Assembly: GCF_003971065.1 (NCBI RefSeq)
Contig: NZ_RYDV01000001.1
Location: forward strand, 806,001-870,000
Direction: 5' to 3'
Length of the DNA stretch: 64,000 bases
DNA from: Candidimonas sp. SYP-B2681
GTDB lineage: Bacteria > Pseudomonadota > Gammaproteobacteria > Burkholderiales > Burkholderiaceae_B
This document shows, piece after piece, positions 35,274 through 44,084 of the stretch (positions are counted from its first letter, which is position 1; each line of letters starts with the position of its first letter). A model generated the notes under the pieces. It had not been told where the DNA came from. It did not search any database and saw only the letters and a program-made list of their open reading frames with translations. Both the position numbers and the translations under genes were made by a program.

Positions 35274-37793
35274 ATGCGGACCCTATCGTCCGTTTTACCG
35301 TTATTGCTGGGCACAGAGTTACGCACGCATACCGGTCGTGTGCTGATCAATATCATTGCCATCGCGATCGGTGTCGCCATGGGATATGCAGTGTTCCTCG
35401 TCAACCATACTGCCTTGGCCGAATTCTCGAAGGCGACACGCTTATTGGTGGGTCAGGCTGATCTTGAAATTCGCGGCCCCAGAAACGGCTTCGACGAAAC
35501 GATATATGAACGCTTGGCCCACTTGCCGCAAGTGGCAGCAGCAAGTCCCATGGTTGAAGTCGAAGCCTATCTACCGACACGCCGCGAGTCGCTCAGACTA
35601 CTTGGTATCGACGCATTCCAGGCCGCCAAAGTGACGCCGGGCTTGATCGGACGCCCTGCAAATAACCAAACGAAGAATCTCATCTATCTGGACCCTTCAG
35701 CCGTCTTTCTCTCGCCAGCCGCCATGGCATGGCTCGATTTGAAGCCCGACGACACATTGGCAGTGCAAGTGGGTAGCAACACGCTCGATTTACGAGTCGC
35801 CGGGACTCTGCCAGTGACAAATGAAGCATTGCGACTGGGCGTGATGGACATCGGCGCGGCACAATGGCGCTTGAACCTTCTGGGCTCCCTGCAAAGCATT
35901 AATCTGAAACTTCAACCAGGCGTTGAGCTCCACACGTTTCAGCAAGACCTTGAACCCCTGTTGCCGCCGGGAGTCGTTGCGCTAACACCTGAAGACAGCC
36001 AGCGCGTCACCGCCGGCTTGTCGCGAGCTTACCGTGTCAATCTTGGTGTACTGGCCTTGATGGCGCTATTTACCGGCGCGTTTTTAATATTCTCTGCACA
36101 GGCTGCGTCGGTTATCCGGAGGCGCACACAGATCGCACTCTTGCGTGCGCTTGGCATGACCAAAGGCAATGTTCTTCGCCTGGTGTTGGCTGAAGGCCTG
36201 GTTCAAGGGCTACTTGGTGCTCTTGGCGGCATCGTGCTGGGGTGGCTCATCGCTGCTGCGGTCCTGCATTATGCGGGCGGCGACTTGGGCGGGGGCTACT
36301 TTCCAGGGGTACAAGCTGCCCTGCGCTCCGATGCCGTGGTGGCTGCCGTCTTCGTTGCACTGGGTCTAGGAGCCTCGCTGCTGGGAAGCCTGGCGCCGGC
36401 TTGGGAAGCGTCGCGCGCACAGCCGGCGCAAGCGCTTAAAGCAGGCGACGAAGAAACCGCCCTTAAGCGACTGGCGTCCCCCTGGCCAGCCCTGGCAATG
36501 ATTTTGTCGGGCGCAGCACTTACCCAGGCTCCACCTGTAAACGGCCTGCCTATCATGGCGTATGTGGCCATCGGCTTGCTGCTTGTTGGGACCATTATGT
36601 CAATGCCACGTCTGACCCACTGGATACTAAGCTTGCTGCCACGGGGACGCAAGGCGGTGTCATTCCTTGCACTGGCTCAGCTAAGTCAAGCTCCCGGCCG
36701 CGCGGCAATCGGCATGGCCGGCATCCTGGTGAGCTTCAGCTTGATGGCCGCGATGGCGATTATGGTAACCAGTTTTCGCGTCTCTCTTGAACAATGGCTG
36801 GATATCGTGCTTCCCGCGGAACTTTATCTTGAACCTTCATCCAGCGGCAATACTGGCTATTTCTCCGTAGCCGATCAGCAATCCATTACGGCTGTGCCGG
36901 GAATCGCCCGCGTAGAATTCATGAGTACAACCAAGATTCTTCTGGATCCACGCTTGCCTGCGGTGGCATTGATCGCCAAGCCAGTTGATAAAATGCGCCC
37001 GGAAGCCAGCTTGGCGCTGATCGAGCCATCGACTCAGCGCGGTACAGTCGACGCACCGCCAATCTGGATCAGTGAAGCCATGACCGACTTATACGCAATG
37101 CACCTGGGGCAGCGTATCAGCCTTCCCATCGAGGGACGTATGCTTCCGTTCACCATAGGCGGTATCTGGCGCGATTACACCCGCCAATACGGCGCGATCG
37201 TGATTGACTTGAACGATTTCGCCCGTTTAAGCGGCAGGCACCGCATTACCAGTGCGGCCTTGTGGCTTTCATCCGGCGCTAACGTAAGCGCTGTCCAGCA
37301 AACGCTGCAGCAACGTCTGCGTGGCGATGTCCAGATACGCGAGGCCGGCGAAATGCGCGAAAGCGGCCTGCGTGTTTTCGATCGTAGTTTCGCCGTGACT
37401 TACTTGTTAGAGGTAATCACAATTTTGATTGGCTTGTCAGGCATCGGCGTCAGCTTTAGCGCCCAAGCCATGGCGCGTGCGCGCGAATTCGGCATGCTAA
37501 GGCATATAGGCTTTACGCGTGCTCAGATTGGTTCCATGCTGGCCCTTGAAGGAGCCTTGCTGGGATTGCTTGGAATGGCAGCCGGTCTCGCGCTCGGATG
37601 CGCCATAGCGCTTGTTTTGATCCATGTGGTCAACCCTCAGTCCTTCCACTGGACAATCAGTTTGCATATGCCATGGGGGCTTCTGGTTGGCGTGGCATTT
37701 TCCCTGGTTGCCGGCGCTTCTCTGGTAGCGTTAATCAGTGGTCGACGGGTTATGTCGGCCGAGGCGGTGCGTTCCGTACGCGAGGATTGGTGA
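35274..37793 (+). CDS. FtsX-type ABC permease
   Basis: An 839-residue permease with two FtsX-like halves. Helices are seen at about residues 18-40, 255-280, 315-360, the 400s, 480-505, 710-735, and two at the C-terminus. Two large extracytoplasmic regions lie between (about 50-240 and 510-700). RRRTQIALLRALGMTKGNVL and ARAREFGMLRHIGFTRAQIG are the paired coupling segments. The arrangement matches mechanotransmission permeases rather than channels. Its stop codon overlaps the start of the lipocalin-like gene (TGATG). Confidence 0.87.
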   Translation: MRTLSSVLPLLLGTELRTHTGRVLINIIAIAIGVAMGYAVFLVNHTALAEFSKATRLLVGQADLEIRGPRNGFDETIYERLAHLPQVAAASPMVEVEAYLPTRRESLRLLGIDAFQAAKVTPGLIGRPANNQTKNLIYLDPSAVFLSPAAMAWLDLKPDDTLAVQVGSNTLDLRVAGTLPVTNEALRLGVMDIGAAQWRLNLLGSLQSINLKLQPGVELHTFQQDLEPLLPPGVVALTPEDSQRVTAGLSRAYRVNLGVLALMALFTGAFLIFSAQAASVIRRRTQIALLRALGMTKGNVLRLVLAEGLVQGLLGALGGIVLGWLIAAAVLHYAGGDLGGGYFPGVQAALRSDAVVAAVFVALGLGASLLGSLAPAWEASRAQPAQALKAGDEETALKRLASPWPALAMILSGAALTQAPPVNGLPIMAYVAIGLLLVGTIMSMPRLTHWILSLLPRGRKAVSFLALAQLSQAPGRAAIGMAGILVSFSLMAAMAIMVTSFRVSLEQWLDIVLPAELYLEPSSSGNTGYFSVADQQSITAVPGIARVEFMSTTKILLDPRLPAVALIAKPVDKMRPEASLALIEPSTQRGTVDAPPIWISEAMTDLYAMHLGQRISLPIEGRMLPFTIGGIWRDYTRQYGAIVIDLNDFARLSGRHRITSAALWLSSGANVSAVQQTLQQRLRGDVQIREAGEMRESGLRVFDRSFAVTYLLEVITILIGLSGIGVSFSAQAMARAREFGMLRHIGFTRAQIGSMLALEGALLGLLGMAAGLALGCAIALVLIHVVNPQSFHWTISLHMPWGLLVGVAFSLVAGASLVALISGRRVMSAEAVRSVREDW

Positions 37794-38878
37794 TGCGTCG
37801 GTGGTTGATATTTCTCGCCTTTCTTTTAGGAACGCTTTGGACTGCGGTCGTCCGCACTGAAGGCACGCTGCCGGATTATCCTGCCGTGGTATCGGGCAAG
37901 ACCCTGAACTTTCCGTCCGACCATGGTGCTCACCCCGATTTCCGCACCGAGTGGTGGTACGTAACCGGCTGGATAAAGACAAAGGCAGGAGAACCACTAG
38001 GGTTTCAGATCACGTTCTTCCGCTCACGTCCAGCCTTGGATGAGTCCAATCCCAGCCGCTTCGCGCCCAAGCAGTTGTTATTCGCTCATGCCGCACTGTC
38101 CGACCCTGCAAGAGGCCGCCTGATGCATGACCAACGAGCCGTACGTACGGGTTTCGGGGTCGCGGATGCTGCCGTCGATGACACCGAGGTCCATATCGGC
38201 ACGTGGTCGCTTCAACGAGATGCGGCCGGGATTTATCACGGCCGAGTACAGGCCAACGAGTTTTCGCTCGATCTGGCGCTTGAACCGTCCCAGCCCGTGC
38301 TGTTACAAGGTGAGTCAGGTTACAGCAGGAAAGGGCCACGCTCGGCGCAGGCAAGTTACTACTATAGCCAGCCGCAGCTTCGTGTGTCGGGCAGCATAGT
38401 GCGCCAGGGCAATCAGGAAGTGGTCAGCGGTTCAGCATGGCTGGATCACGAATGGTCCTCCGCTGTCCTGGCTCAAGAGGCCGTCGGCTGGGACTGGACG
38501 GGCATCAATCTCGATGATGGGGGTTCCTTTATGGCGTTTCGGATCCGCGACAAATCGGGTGAAAAATTTTGGGCCGGCGGCACGCTGCGCCGGGCGGACG
38601 GTAGCCATGAAAGCCTGTCTGCTTCCCAGGTCCAGTTTTTGCCACAGCGGCACTGGCGTTCTCCACGCACAGGAACCCTTTACCCCGTGGCCATGCAGGT
38701 TCAGGCGGCAGACCTGACACTAGAACTCGCCCCCCTGATGGACGACCAGGAGCTCGATAGCCAAGCCACGACCGGCGCAGTTTACTGGGAGGGCGCGGTT
38801 ACCGCCAAACGCGATGGACAGAAAATCGGGCAAGGTTACCTCGAGCTTACCGGCTATTTTCAAAAACTTGATTTCTAA
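37793..38878 (+). CDS. Lipocalin-like protein of the CrtC/AttH family
   Basis: A 361-residue exported protein with an N-terminal signal or anchor (RRWLIFLAFLLGTLWTAVV). FPSDHGAHPDFRTEWWYVTGW is the characteristic start of the CrtC/AttH (PF07143) fold and SAWLDHEWSS, WDWTGINLDDG and FMAFRIRD its second half. Databases call many such proteins carotenoid 1,2-hydratase, but there are no carotenoid genes here. Genes of this type commonly follow an ABC ATPase and FtsX-like permease, so a lipid-handling role in the envelope is more likely. Confidence 0.85.
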   Translation: MRRWLIFLAFLLGTLWTAVVRTEGTLPDYPAVVSGKTLNFPSDHGAHPDFRTEWWYVTGWIKTKAGEPLGFQITFFRSRPALDESNPSRFAPKQLLFAHAALSDPARGRLMHDQRAVRTGFGVADAAVDDTEVHIGTWSLQRDAAGIYHGRVQANEFSLDLALEPSQPVLLQGESGYSRKGPRSAQASYYYSQPQLRVSGSIVRQGNQEVVSGSAWLDHEWSSAVLAQEAVGWDWTGINLDDGGSFMAFRIRDKSGEKFWAGGTLRRADGSHESLSASQVQFLPQRHWRSPRTGTLYPVAMQVQAADLTLELAPLMDDQELDSQATTGAVYWEGAVTAKRDGQKIGQGYLELTGYFQKLDF

Positions 38879-38989
38879 ATAAGGCCTATTTCGGGTCGCT
38901 GGCAGTCGTGAGCCCGAAGAGCTGCATTCTCAAGTTAGAGTACAGTCTCTTTATCCCCTCCCGCAAAAAAAAGATATAAGAGACGATCA

Positions 38990-40219
38990 ATGACAATGGC
39001 AGCGCCGAGCTGGCTTATTCCCGTCACCGCAATTTTCATTCTTCAAACCACTACGGCATTTTTGATGCGGTTTATCCCCATCATTTCCCCAGGCCTTTCT
39101 GATGAATTCGGATGGAGCGGCAGTTCAATCGGTTATTTGACTGCGGTCAACTCTCTGGGCGGGCTCGTCGTTTTGTTGTGCGGCTCTAGTTTGCTTCGCC
39201 AGATTGGCGGGATCCGGGCCTTGCAGATCAGTTTGCTGGTGGGAGCAGCGAGCATGGCATTCTTCTTGAACGCCAGCCTGGGGGTAGCGCTTTTTGCGTG
39301 TTTTGTAATGGGATTGAGCAACGGCGCAGCCACCCCGGCAGGCAGCGAAGTGCTACAGCGGTTTTCGCCACCGGAAATGCGCAACCTTGTATTTTCAATC
39401 AAGCAGGCCGGCGTCCCGCTGGGGGGAGTGATTGCGGGGCTCGCCATTCCGGCCATTGTTATGCTTGCAGGTTGGCGTGTAGCGCTCCTCGCAGGCGCGC
39501 TGATCGTGATTATTCCGACCTTACTTACCTGGCGCATGAGCAATGGCATAGACGAACCGGTCAGGCCAACGGTCATCCGGATTCCACGCTTACGTTCACT
39601 CCGAGCGCTGACCGTGCCATTGCGATCACTGACGCAAGACGCCGAACTATTCAAAATGTCTTTGGTCGGCAGTTTGTTCGCCGTCGCTCAAAGTTGTTGG
39701 TTCACGTTTACCGTTATCTATCTTATCGATGGACTGGGCTTTTCACTCGGTCTGGCGGGCGCCATCTTTGCAGTAATGCAGGCTGGCGGTGTTATGGGGC
39801 GCATTGCGCTAGGATGGCTCGCCGACCACATGCGGTCTGCCACGACTACACTGGCCATCGCTGCCGTCATCTCGGCAGCTACGACGCTACTATTAGGCTT
39901 GAGCACCCCCAATTGGCCCTTATGGACCATTACCCTGCTCGCTTTTGTTGCTGGATGCTCAGTATCGAGCTGGAATGGGGTACAGATTGCAGAGATAGCG
40001 CGCCTTTCACCGCCCGAGCTAATTTCTGAAACCGCCGCCGGATCCAGTATATTAGTCAATATCACGAACATGGCTGCCCCCGCATTATTTGCAGTTTTTG
40101 TCGCAGCGAGTGGTCGCTATGACTATGCTTTCGCTTGCGCGGGCATTTGCAGCCTTCTCGTAATCATAGTGCTGCCACGTCATGAATCGTCCGCGAAGCG
40201 GCAAACGCCCCGACGATGA
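38990..40219 (+). CDS. Major facilitator superfamily transporter
   Basis: A 409-residue protein with twelve predicted helices. Typical MFS features are the A-motif-like GWLADHMRSATT between helices 8 and 9 and the long central loop at about residues 185-215. The substrate cannot be predicted. It starts after a 111-base gap from the lipocalin-like gene and abuts the convergent anti-sigma gene, leaving one base between stops. Confidence 0.85.
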   Translation: MTMAAPSWLIPVTAIFILQTTTAFLMRFIPIISPGLSDEFGWSGSSIGYLTAVNSLGGLVVLLCGSSLLRQIGGIRALQISLLVGAASMAFFLNASLGVALFACFVMGLSNGAATPAGSEVLQRFSPPEMRNLVFSIKQAGVPLGGVIAGLAIPAIVMLAGWRVALLAGALIVIIPTLLTWRMSNGIDEPVRPTVIRIPRLRSLRALTVPLRSLTQDAELFKMSLVGSLFAVAQSCWFTFTVIYLIDGLGFSLGLAGAIFAVMQAGGVMGRIALGWLADHMRSATTTLAIAAVISAATTLLLGLSTPNWPLWTITLLAFVAGCSVSSWNGVQIAEIARLSPPELISETAAGSSILVNITNMAAPALFAVFVAASGRYDYAFACAGICSLLVIIVLPRHESSAKRQTPRR

Positions 40220-40220
40220 G

Positions 40221-40538
40221 TCAACGGCAATGAACCACTCCCAATAAAAACCCAATGGCCACCCAGGTAGCCGCTACCCGGGTTCGCTGTTTCCATGGCA
40301 AGCGCTCAGGGATACTTATACGCGGCGTATTCCCGCGACGTAAGGGAAACAGCGCTTGCAAGGCGGCGTTCTGCGCATGGTAACGAGCAATCCTTTCTGC
40401 CGCTTTAGGATCGTTCGCTGCAAGCTGTATCAGCGCCGCGCGTACGCTTGGGGAAACTTCATTGTCTGCCATTGCAGATAACGCTTCGTGATACGCTTCA
40501 TCGAAATCAAATTTTTTGAAAGCTGAACGGTCGCTCAT
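40221..40538 (-). CDS. Short anti-sigma-factor-like membrane protein
   Basis: A 105-residue protein with a cytoplasmic N-terminal region (FDFDEAYHEALSAM) and ANDPKAAERIARYHAQNAALQALF, a stretch typical of anti-sigma factors. One helix lies at about residues 85-103 and there is almost no periplasmic tail. It overlaps the sigma gene by four bases (ATGA), as anti-sigma genes usually do. It is shorter than usual, so it may only hold the sigma factor at the membrane. The ATG at 40538 follows GGAG. Confidence 0.75.
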   Translation of the reverse strand: MSDRSAFKKFDFDEAYHEALSAMADNEVSPSVRAALIQLAANDPKAAERIARYHAQNAALQALFPLRRGNTPRISIPERLPWKQRTRVAATWVAIGFLLGVVHCR

Positions 40539-41062
40539 CGGGGTCTCCTTACAACCCTGAGCACTCGACCCTGCTGATGCCTGCAATCGTCGGCATGCAT
40601 CAAAAAATGCATGTGCTCTCGTGCTCGGAACAAACGCGACATGACTGTACCCAGCGGAATTTGCAATACGCTGGATGCTTCTTGATAACTAAGTTGTTCT
40701 AATCCGACGAGCAGCAGCACTTCACGCTGATCGATCGGCAATTGGTACAATGCGCGCTGTACATCGCGCAAAAAAAGACCGTCTACTTTCCCTTCAGTTG
40801 CTCCGGCCGACAGCCAGTCTGTTTCCACACTTTTAGTCGCAATTTCGTGTCGTTTACGTAGTTGATCGATATAGATGTGCCGTAGTATTGTCAATAACCA
40901 GGCACGTACGTTACTGTGTGAGCGCCATCGTCCCCATCGACATAAGGCTCGTTCAACCGTGTCCTGAACCAGGTCATCGGCCCAAGCCGCATCGCCGGTG
41001 AGCGCAACAGCATACCGCCGCAGAACGGGCAAGAGAATCACGACCTCGGATTCGAAGCTCAT
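40535..41062 (-). CDS. ECF sigma factor
   Basis: A 175-residue RNA polymerase sigma-70 factor of the extracytoplasmic type. Region 2 is seen in RRYAVALTGDAAWADDLVQDTVERAL and NVRAWLLTILRHIYIDQLRKRH. Region 4 is seen in ALYQLPIDQREVLLLVGLEQLSYQEASSVLQIPLGTVMSRLFRARE. The C-terminus is basic. It is preceded by the small lipoprotein gene and overlaps the anti-sigma gene, so the three form one unit. The signal is unknown; the surrounding redox and stress genes are likely targets. Confidence 0.92.
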   Translation of the reverse strand: MSFESEVVILLPVLRRYAVALTGDAAWADDLVQDTVERALCRWGRWRSHSNVRAWLLTILRHIYIDQLRKRHEIATKSVETDWLSAGATEGKVDGLFLRDVQRALYQLPIDQREVLLLVGLEQLSYQEASSVLQIPLGTVMSRLFRAREHMHFLMHADDCRHQQGRVLRVVRRPR

Positions 41063-41098
41063 AGGCTGGCTCTCGTTGCCGCTGCGATACAGCCTTAG

Positions 41099-41254
41099 TT
41101 AGTTTCCATTACCGGTCTCAGGGTAACTAGCCATTGAACTGGAGTTATAGGTACCGTTAGCGCTGGTGTTATAGGCGCTGTCGGCGGACTTGCACCCGGT
41201 CAGGCCCAACGCAATTAGCATCAATAAAGCCGAAACAATTCTGGTAACACTCAT
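41099..41254 (-). CDS. Small lipoprotein, 51 aa
   Basis: This short frame encodes a signal peptide ending in a lipobox (LLMLIALGLTGC), so the mature chain begins at Cys. The remaining 32 residues are small and polar (KSADSAYNTSANGTYNSSS). AGGAG lies six bases before the ATG, and the gene ends 36 bases before the sigma factor start. It is too short for common ORF cut-offs and easily missed. I do not recognise its family. It may be an envelope component whose expression is tied to the sigma factor. Confidence 0.75.
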   Translation of the reverse strand: MSVTRIVSALLMLIALGLTGCKSADSAYNTSANGTYNSSSMASYPETGNGN

Positions 41255-41663
41255 GGCAATCTCCTGTAGGCGCGACATCCGCGCGTTACGAGTTAAGGTT
41301 AGCGTGCGCTTTGTTCGGTAGGTCTCCTGTCTTTATCTCCTTAAAAGTCACTCGCGGCTTACCTCTATAGCGAAATGCATGAAGAGCCCGCGTGGCGATC
41401 CCGATGGTTAAACGTTTGGCGTAGGGCTTTTATTCCATCTAAATGGACTATTTTTTTCCGCCCTTCGGTTTTACCGCCCTTGGGCCGTCACACCGGCTCG
41501 ATTGATAAATCGCTCGGCACCAAATGAACAAATTTGCCGTTTTTGCACGAGAATCCAGCCCCGGGGCATGCTCGCAAGCGGGGCGTTTGACTTACCTCAT
41601 TGGTGCTAAGCTGCATATTCCGCTCCTGACCTTCAGGATGGTTGCAACTTAAAGGAAGATTAC
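41255..41663. other. Divergent intergenic region with candidate ECF promoter
   Basis: This 409-base gap should hold promoters for the lipoprotein-sigma unit and the flavodoxin-like reductase. No convincing gene was found. On the minus strand GGAAT, 17 bases, then CGTT (41411-41436) resembles the GGAAC-N16/17-CGTT promoter of stress-type ECF sigma factors with one mismatch. This is 157 bases before the lipoprotein start, so the leader would be long. Confidence 0.4.
41411..41436 (-). promoter_or_regulatory. Candidate ECF-type promoter for the lipoprotein-sigma unit
   Basis: On the minus strand GGAAT (41436-41432) and CGTT (41414-41411) are 17 bases apart. The general form matches GGAAC/CGTT promoters of stress ECF sigma factors, so the sigma factor may drive its own unit. 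Only one mismatch from that consensus is seen, but such short motifs occur by chance. Confidence 0.35.
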
Positions 41664-42236
41664 ATGTCGCTCAAGCTTCAGATCATTATTTGCAGCACAC
41701 GACCGGGCCGGGTCGGCCCCTCGGTGGCTCACTGGTTCCAGGAATTCGCCACGAAACATTCAAAATTCGACTCCCGGCTTATCGATCTGGCCGATTTCAA
41801 TTTACCGCTGTATAACGAACCTCACCATCCCCGATTGCAGCAATACGAGCACGATGCCACTAAACTATGGAGCGCAAGCGTATCAGAGGCAGATGCCTAT
41901 GTGTTTGTCACTCCGGAATACAACTATTGCCCGCCCCCAGCCTTCGGAAATTCGCTCAACTACTTATACAAGGAGTGGAATTACAAACCTTGCGGCTTTG
42001 TAAGTTATGGAGGCGTTTCAGGCGGCATACGTGCCGTGCAGCTCGAGAAGCAATTGGTGACTACGCTGAAAATGATGCCGATGGTTGAGGGGGTGGCAAT
42101 ACCAATGGTCGCCACCCTACTGGACGACAGTAAAAACTTTCATTCCAACGCCCTTATCGACAACTCAGCTCAGGTCATGCTCGATGAAATGTCTAAGTGG
42201 GCTAAGGCATTGCAGCCCATGCGGACAACAACCTAG
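41664..42236 (+). CDS. NAD(P)H-dependent FMN reductase
   Basis: A 190-residue flavodoxin-fold protein. ICSTRPGRVGPSVAHWF (about residues 9-25) is the FMN phosphate loop, and VFVTPEYNYCPPPAFGNSLNYL and SYGGVSGGIRAVQ are typical of the NADPH-dependent FMN reductase (azoreductase-like) family. It would reduce quinones, azo compounds or free flavin in the cytoplasm. AAGGAAG precedes the ATG. It is convergent with the hemerythrin gene. Confidence 0.9.
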   Translation: MSLKLQIIICSTRPGRVGPSVAHWFQEFATKHSKFDSRLIDLADFNLPLYNEPHHPRLQQYEHDATKLWSASVSEADAYVFVTPEYNYCPPPAFGNSLNYLYKEWNYKPCGFVSYGGVSGGIRAVQLEKQLVTTLKMMPMVEGVAIPMVATLLDDSKNFHSNALIDNSAQVMLDEMSKWAKALQPMRTTT

Positions 42237-42241
42237 CGGCT

Positions 42242-42718
42242 TTACCCTAGTTCTTGGGCCAACATCTCTTCTTTCATCTGCTTCATTGCAGGCAACAGCT
42301 CTCGTAGATCCACTTTTTTAGAAATCACCTTGGGGAAAAGCTCGTCCTCTTCTTCGGTCACGTGGTGGTTGACGTATTCCCCAAGCACCGTGAATTTCGC
42401 GTCGTATAAATCGTCCTCGGGGTTCATGTCGAGCAGCTGAGCGATGAGATCCTTGGCACTTGCATGTTCTACCAGCGCCTCATCCAGCAAGTCGCCAAAC
42501 GCGTCGGTGTTTTGATCACGTAAAAAGGGGTAGAAAAGCTGCTCCTCAATTTGCGCATGTACCGTCAATTCGGTACAGGCCTCCTTAACTATGGCGTCCT
42601 TCTTCGCCGAGTCAGCCTGGGATTCAAAATCTTTAAAAAGTTTCTTCACCTTACGGTGGTCATCAAGCAACAGACTTAAGACTTCTTTTTGTGCGGTCGG
42701 TATTTGAGATTTGTTCAT
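42242..42718 (-). CDS. Hemerythrin HHE-domain protein
   Basis: A 158-residue four-helix protein with the HHE iron-ligand pattern: LLLDDHRKVKKLF, HAQIEEQLFYPFL, DEALVEHASAKDLIAQL and YVNHHVTEEEDELFPK. It carries a di-iron site able to bind oxygen or nitric oxide. Such genes are common in stress clusters. The start follows AGGAA. The tiny membrane-peptide gene ends 109 bases upstream. Confidence 0.9.
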   Translation of the reverse strand: MNKSQIPTAQKEVLSLLLDDHRKVKKLFKDFESQADSAKKDAIVKEACTELTVHAQIEEQLFYPFLRDQNTDAFGDLLDEALVEHASAKDLIAQLLDMNPEDDLYDAKFTVLGEYVNHHVTEEEDELFPKVISKKVDLRELLPAMKQMKEEMLAQELG

Positions 42719-42826
42719 ATCATAATTCCTGTCTTAATGATGGAGTTGCACGGAAAGCAGCCGAGCCATGACTGCAGCAAACAGTGTGCCTTACTGTTCT
42801 ATTACACTTTCCGTGCGTATTTGCAT

Positions 42827-42898
42827 TCAGTTCAAGAGCGCGATGAGGATGATGATAGGGATAGGGATGCCTAGCAAAAAAAGTAGAATCGAGCGCAT
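42827..42898 (-). CDS. Tiny membrane peptide, 23 aa
   Basis: The frame reads MRSILLFLLGIPIPIIILIA plus LLN. It is almost wholly hydrophobic with a GIPIPIII core. A perfect AGGAGG lies five bases before the ATG. Short proteins with this same opening occur in many proteobacteria, as far as I recall, but have no known function. It lies 41 bases downstream of the larger membrane-protein gene, so the two may be an operon. Confidence 0.7.
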   Translation of the reverse strand: MRSILLFLLGIPIPIIILIALLN

Positions 42899-42939
42899 AT
42901 CGGCCTCCTAATTTCGATTAACGGGCAAGAGCAGTAGAT

Positions 42940-43869
42940 TTATGCAACGGCTGAGTCGCGCCGCCGGCCACCCCAGACGGCCGCCAGACTGGCGAAGAAG
43001 GCGCCACAAAGAAGGGCGACAAATGCCCACAACGCAGTTGCTGCCGCTGCTTTGCGCGCCTCATCGGCCAGCTCTCGCGCTTTAGTCGCGGTTTCTTCAA
43101 CCGTTCGCTGTGCTTGTGCGAATAAATCATCGATCCGCTTCTCCGCGTCAGGCTGCGATAAGCCGGTACGCTGCGCAACCAATCTGCCCAGATATATCTT
43201 GTCATTGGGCTCTAGCGTACCGGTGCTCATGCTGCGTAAAAAAATCGTCGTAGCTTCGGCTTGTGCTCGGGCGGGACTTTCTTGTGTCGGAGGGTTCTCC
43301 GACCGGAACAGTGAATCCACAAAGTAACTGACAGGCCCACTTCCACCGCCCTCTTGTTCTCCCATCTTTCCCATCGCACTTTGTGCAAGCGGTGCGGCGG
43401 TGGATGCCATCGTTCCCGCGGCTTGGGCTCCTCCACTCGCGATTCCCGACACAGCGGAACCCAGAAAGGCTGCAGTCACCAGGGTAGCGACGGCCCAGCT
43501 GAGCATTCCATGTGCGGTATCCCGAAAATAAACTTCGTCGCTCTGCACATCAGTCCAGCGAACCCGCAACCTACCGGCCAAATACCCACCCAGGCCCGAC
43601 GCTAGAATCTGTGTCAACGCAAGCCATATCGCTGTCGATATGCTAATGGTGGTGGCACTAGCTCCGCTTGATGGCCATGGAGAAACGGCGGAAAATCCAA
43701 GGCCGAAACCCAGAATAACGAGAATCAGCGAGAGAGCGGCCGCGGCCGCAGCGCCTGAGAAAATAGCGGCCCATGAGACGCCGCTAACATTTTCTTCCGT
43801 TGCTTTAGCGGATGATATTGGCACGGTAGCAGAATAGGCTTTGGATTGCCTCGCTTGGTCATCTTGCAT
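42940..43869 (-). CDS. Multi-helix membrane protein of unknown function
   Basis: A 309-residue protein with helices at about residues 32-60, 75-100, 120-145 and 280-302. VSWAAIFSGAAAAAALSLILVILGFGLGFSAVSPW is conserved in a family that databases sometimes label PhnA-like, though no link to phosphonate use is evident. Between helices three and four lies a hydrophilic coiled-coil stretch (AEKRIDDLFAQAQRTVEETA). The tiny membrane peptide follows it. The start follows GGAG. Function unknown. Confidence 0.75.
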   Translation of the reverse strand: MQDDQARQSKAYSATVPISSAKATEENVSGVSWAAIFSGAAAAAALSLILVILGFGLGFSAVSPWPSSGASATTISISTAIWLALTQILASGLGGYLAGRLRVRWTDVQSDEVYFRDTAHGMLSWAVATLVTAAFLGSAVSGIASGGAQAAGTMASTAAPLAQSAMGKMGEQEGGGSGPVSYFVDSLFRSENPPTQESPARAQAEATTIFLRSMSTGTLEPNDKIYLGRLVAQRTGLSQPDAEKRIDDLFAQAQRTVEETATKARELADEARKAAAATALWAFVALLCGAFFASLAAVWGGRRRDSAVA

Positions 43870-44084
43870 TTTTTACTCCTTGTGCGACGCTGCCCAGGCA
43901 AGCGTCTGAAATGAATGGGCAGTCGGTTTTAGCAAACGACGTGCCCACCATTTGGAGGCATCGCAATGAATCTAGCGCGGTGCAGCCACGCAGTCAGCGG
44001 AAAGCAGCGCTTGACGCCACAGAATTTCCGGAGCAGTCTAAAGGCGAGTTTGTTGGCATATATCTGAATAATCAGGGAGACCAT

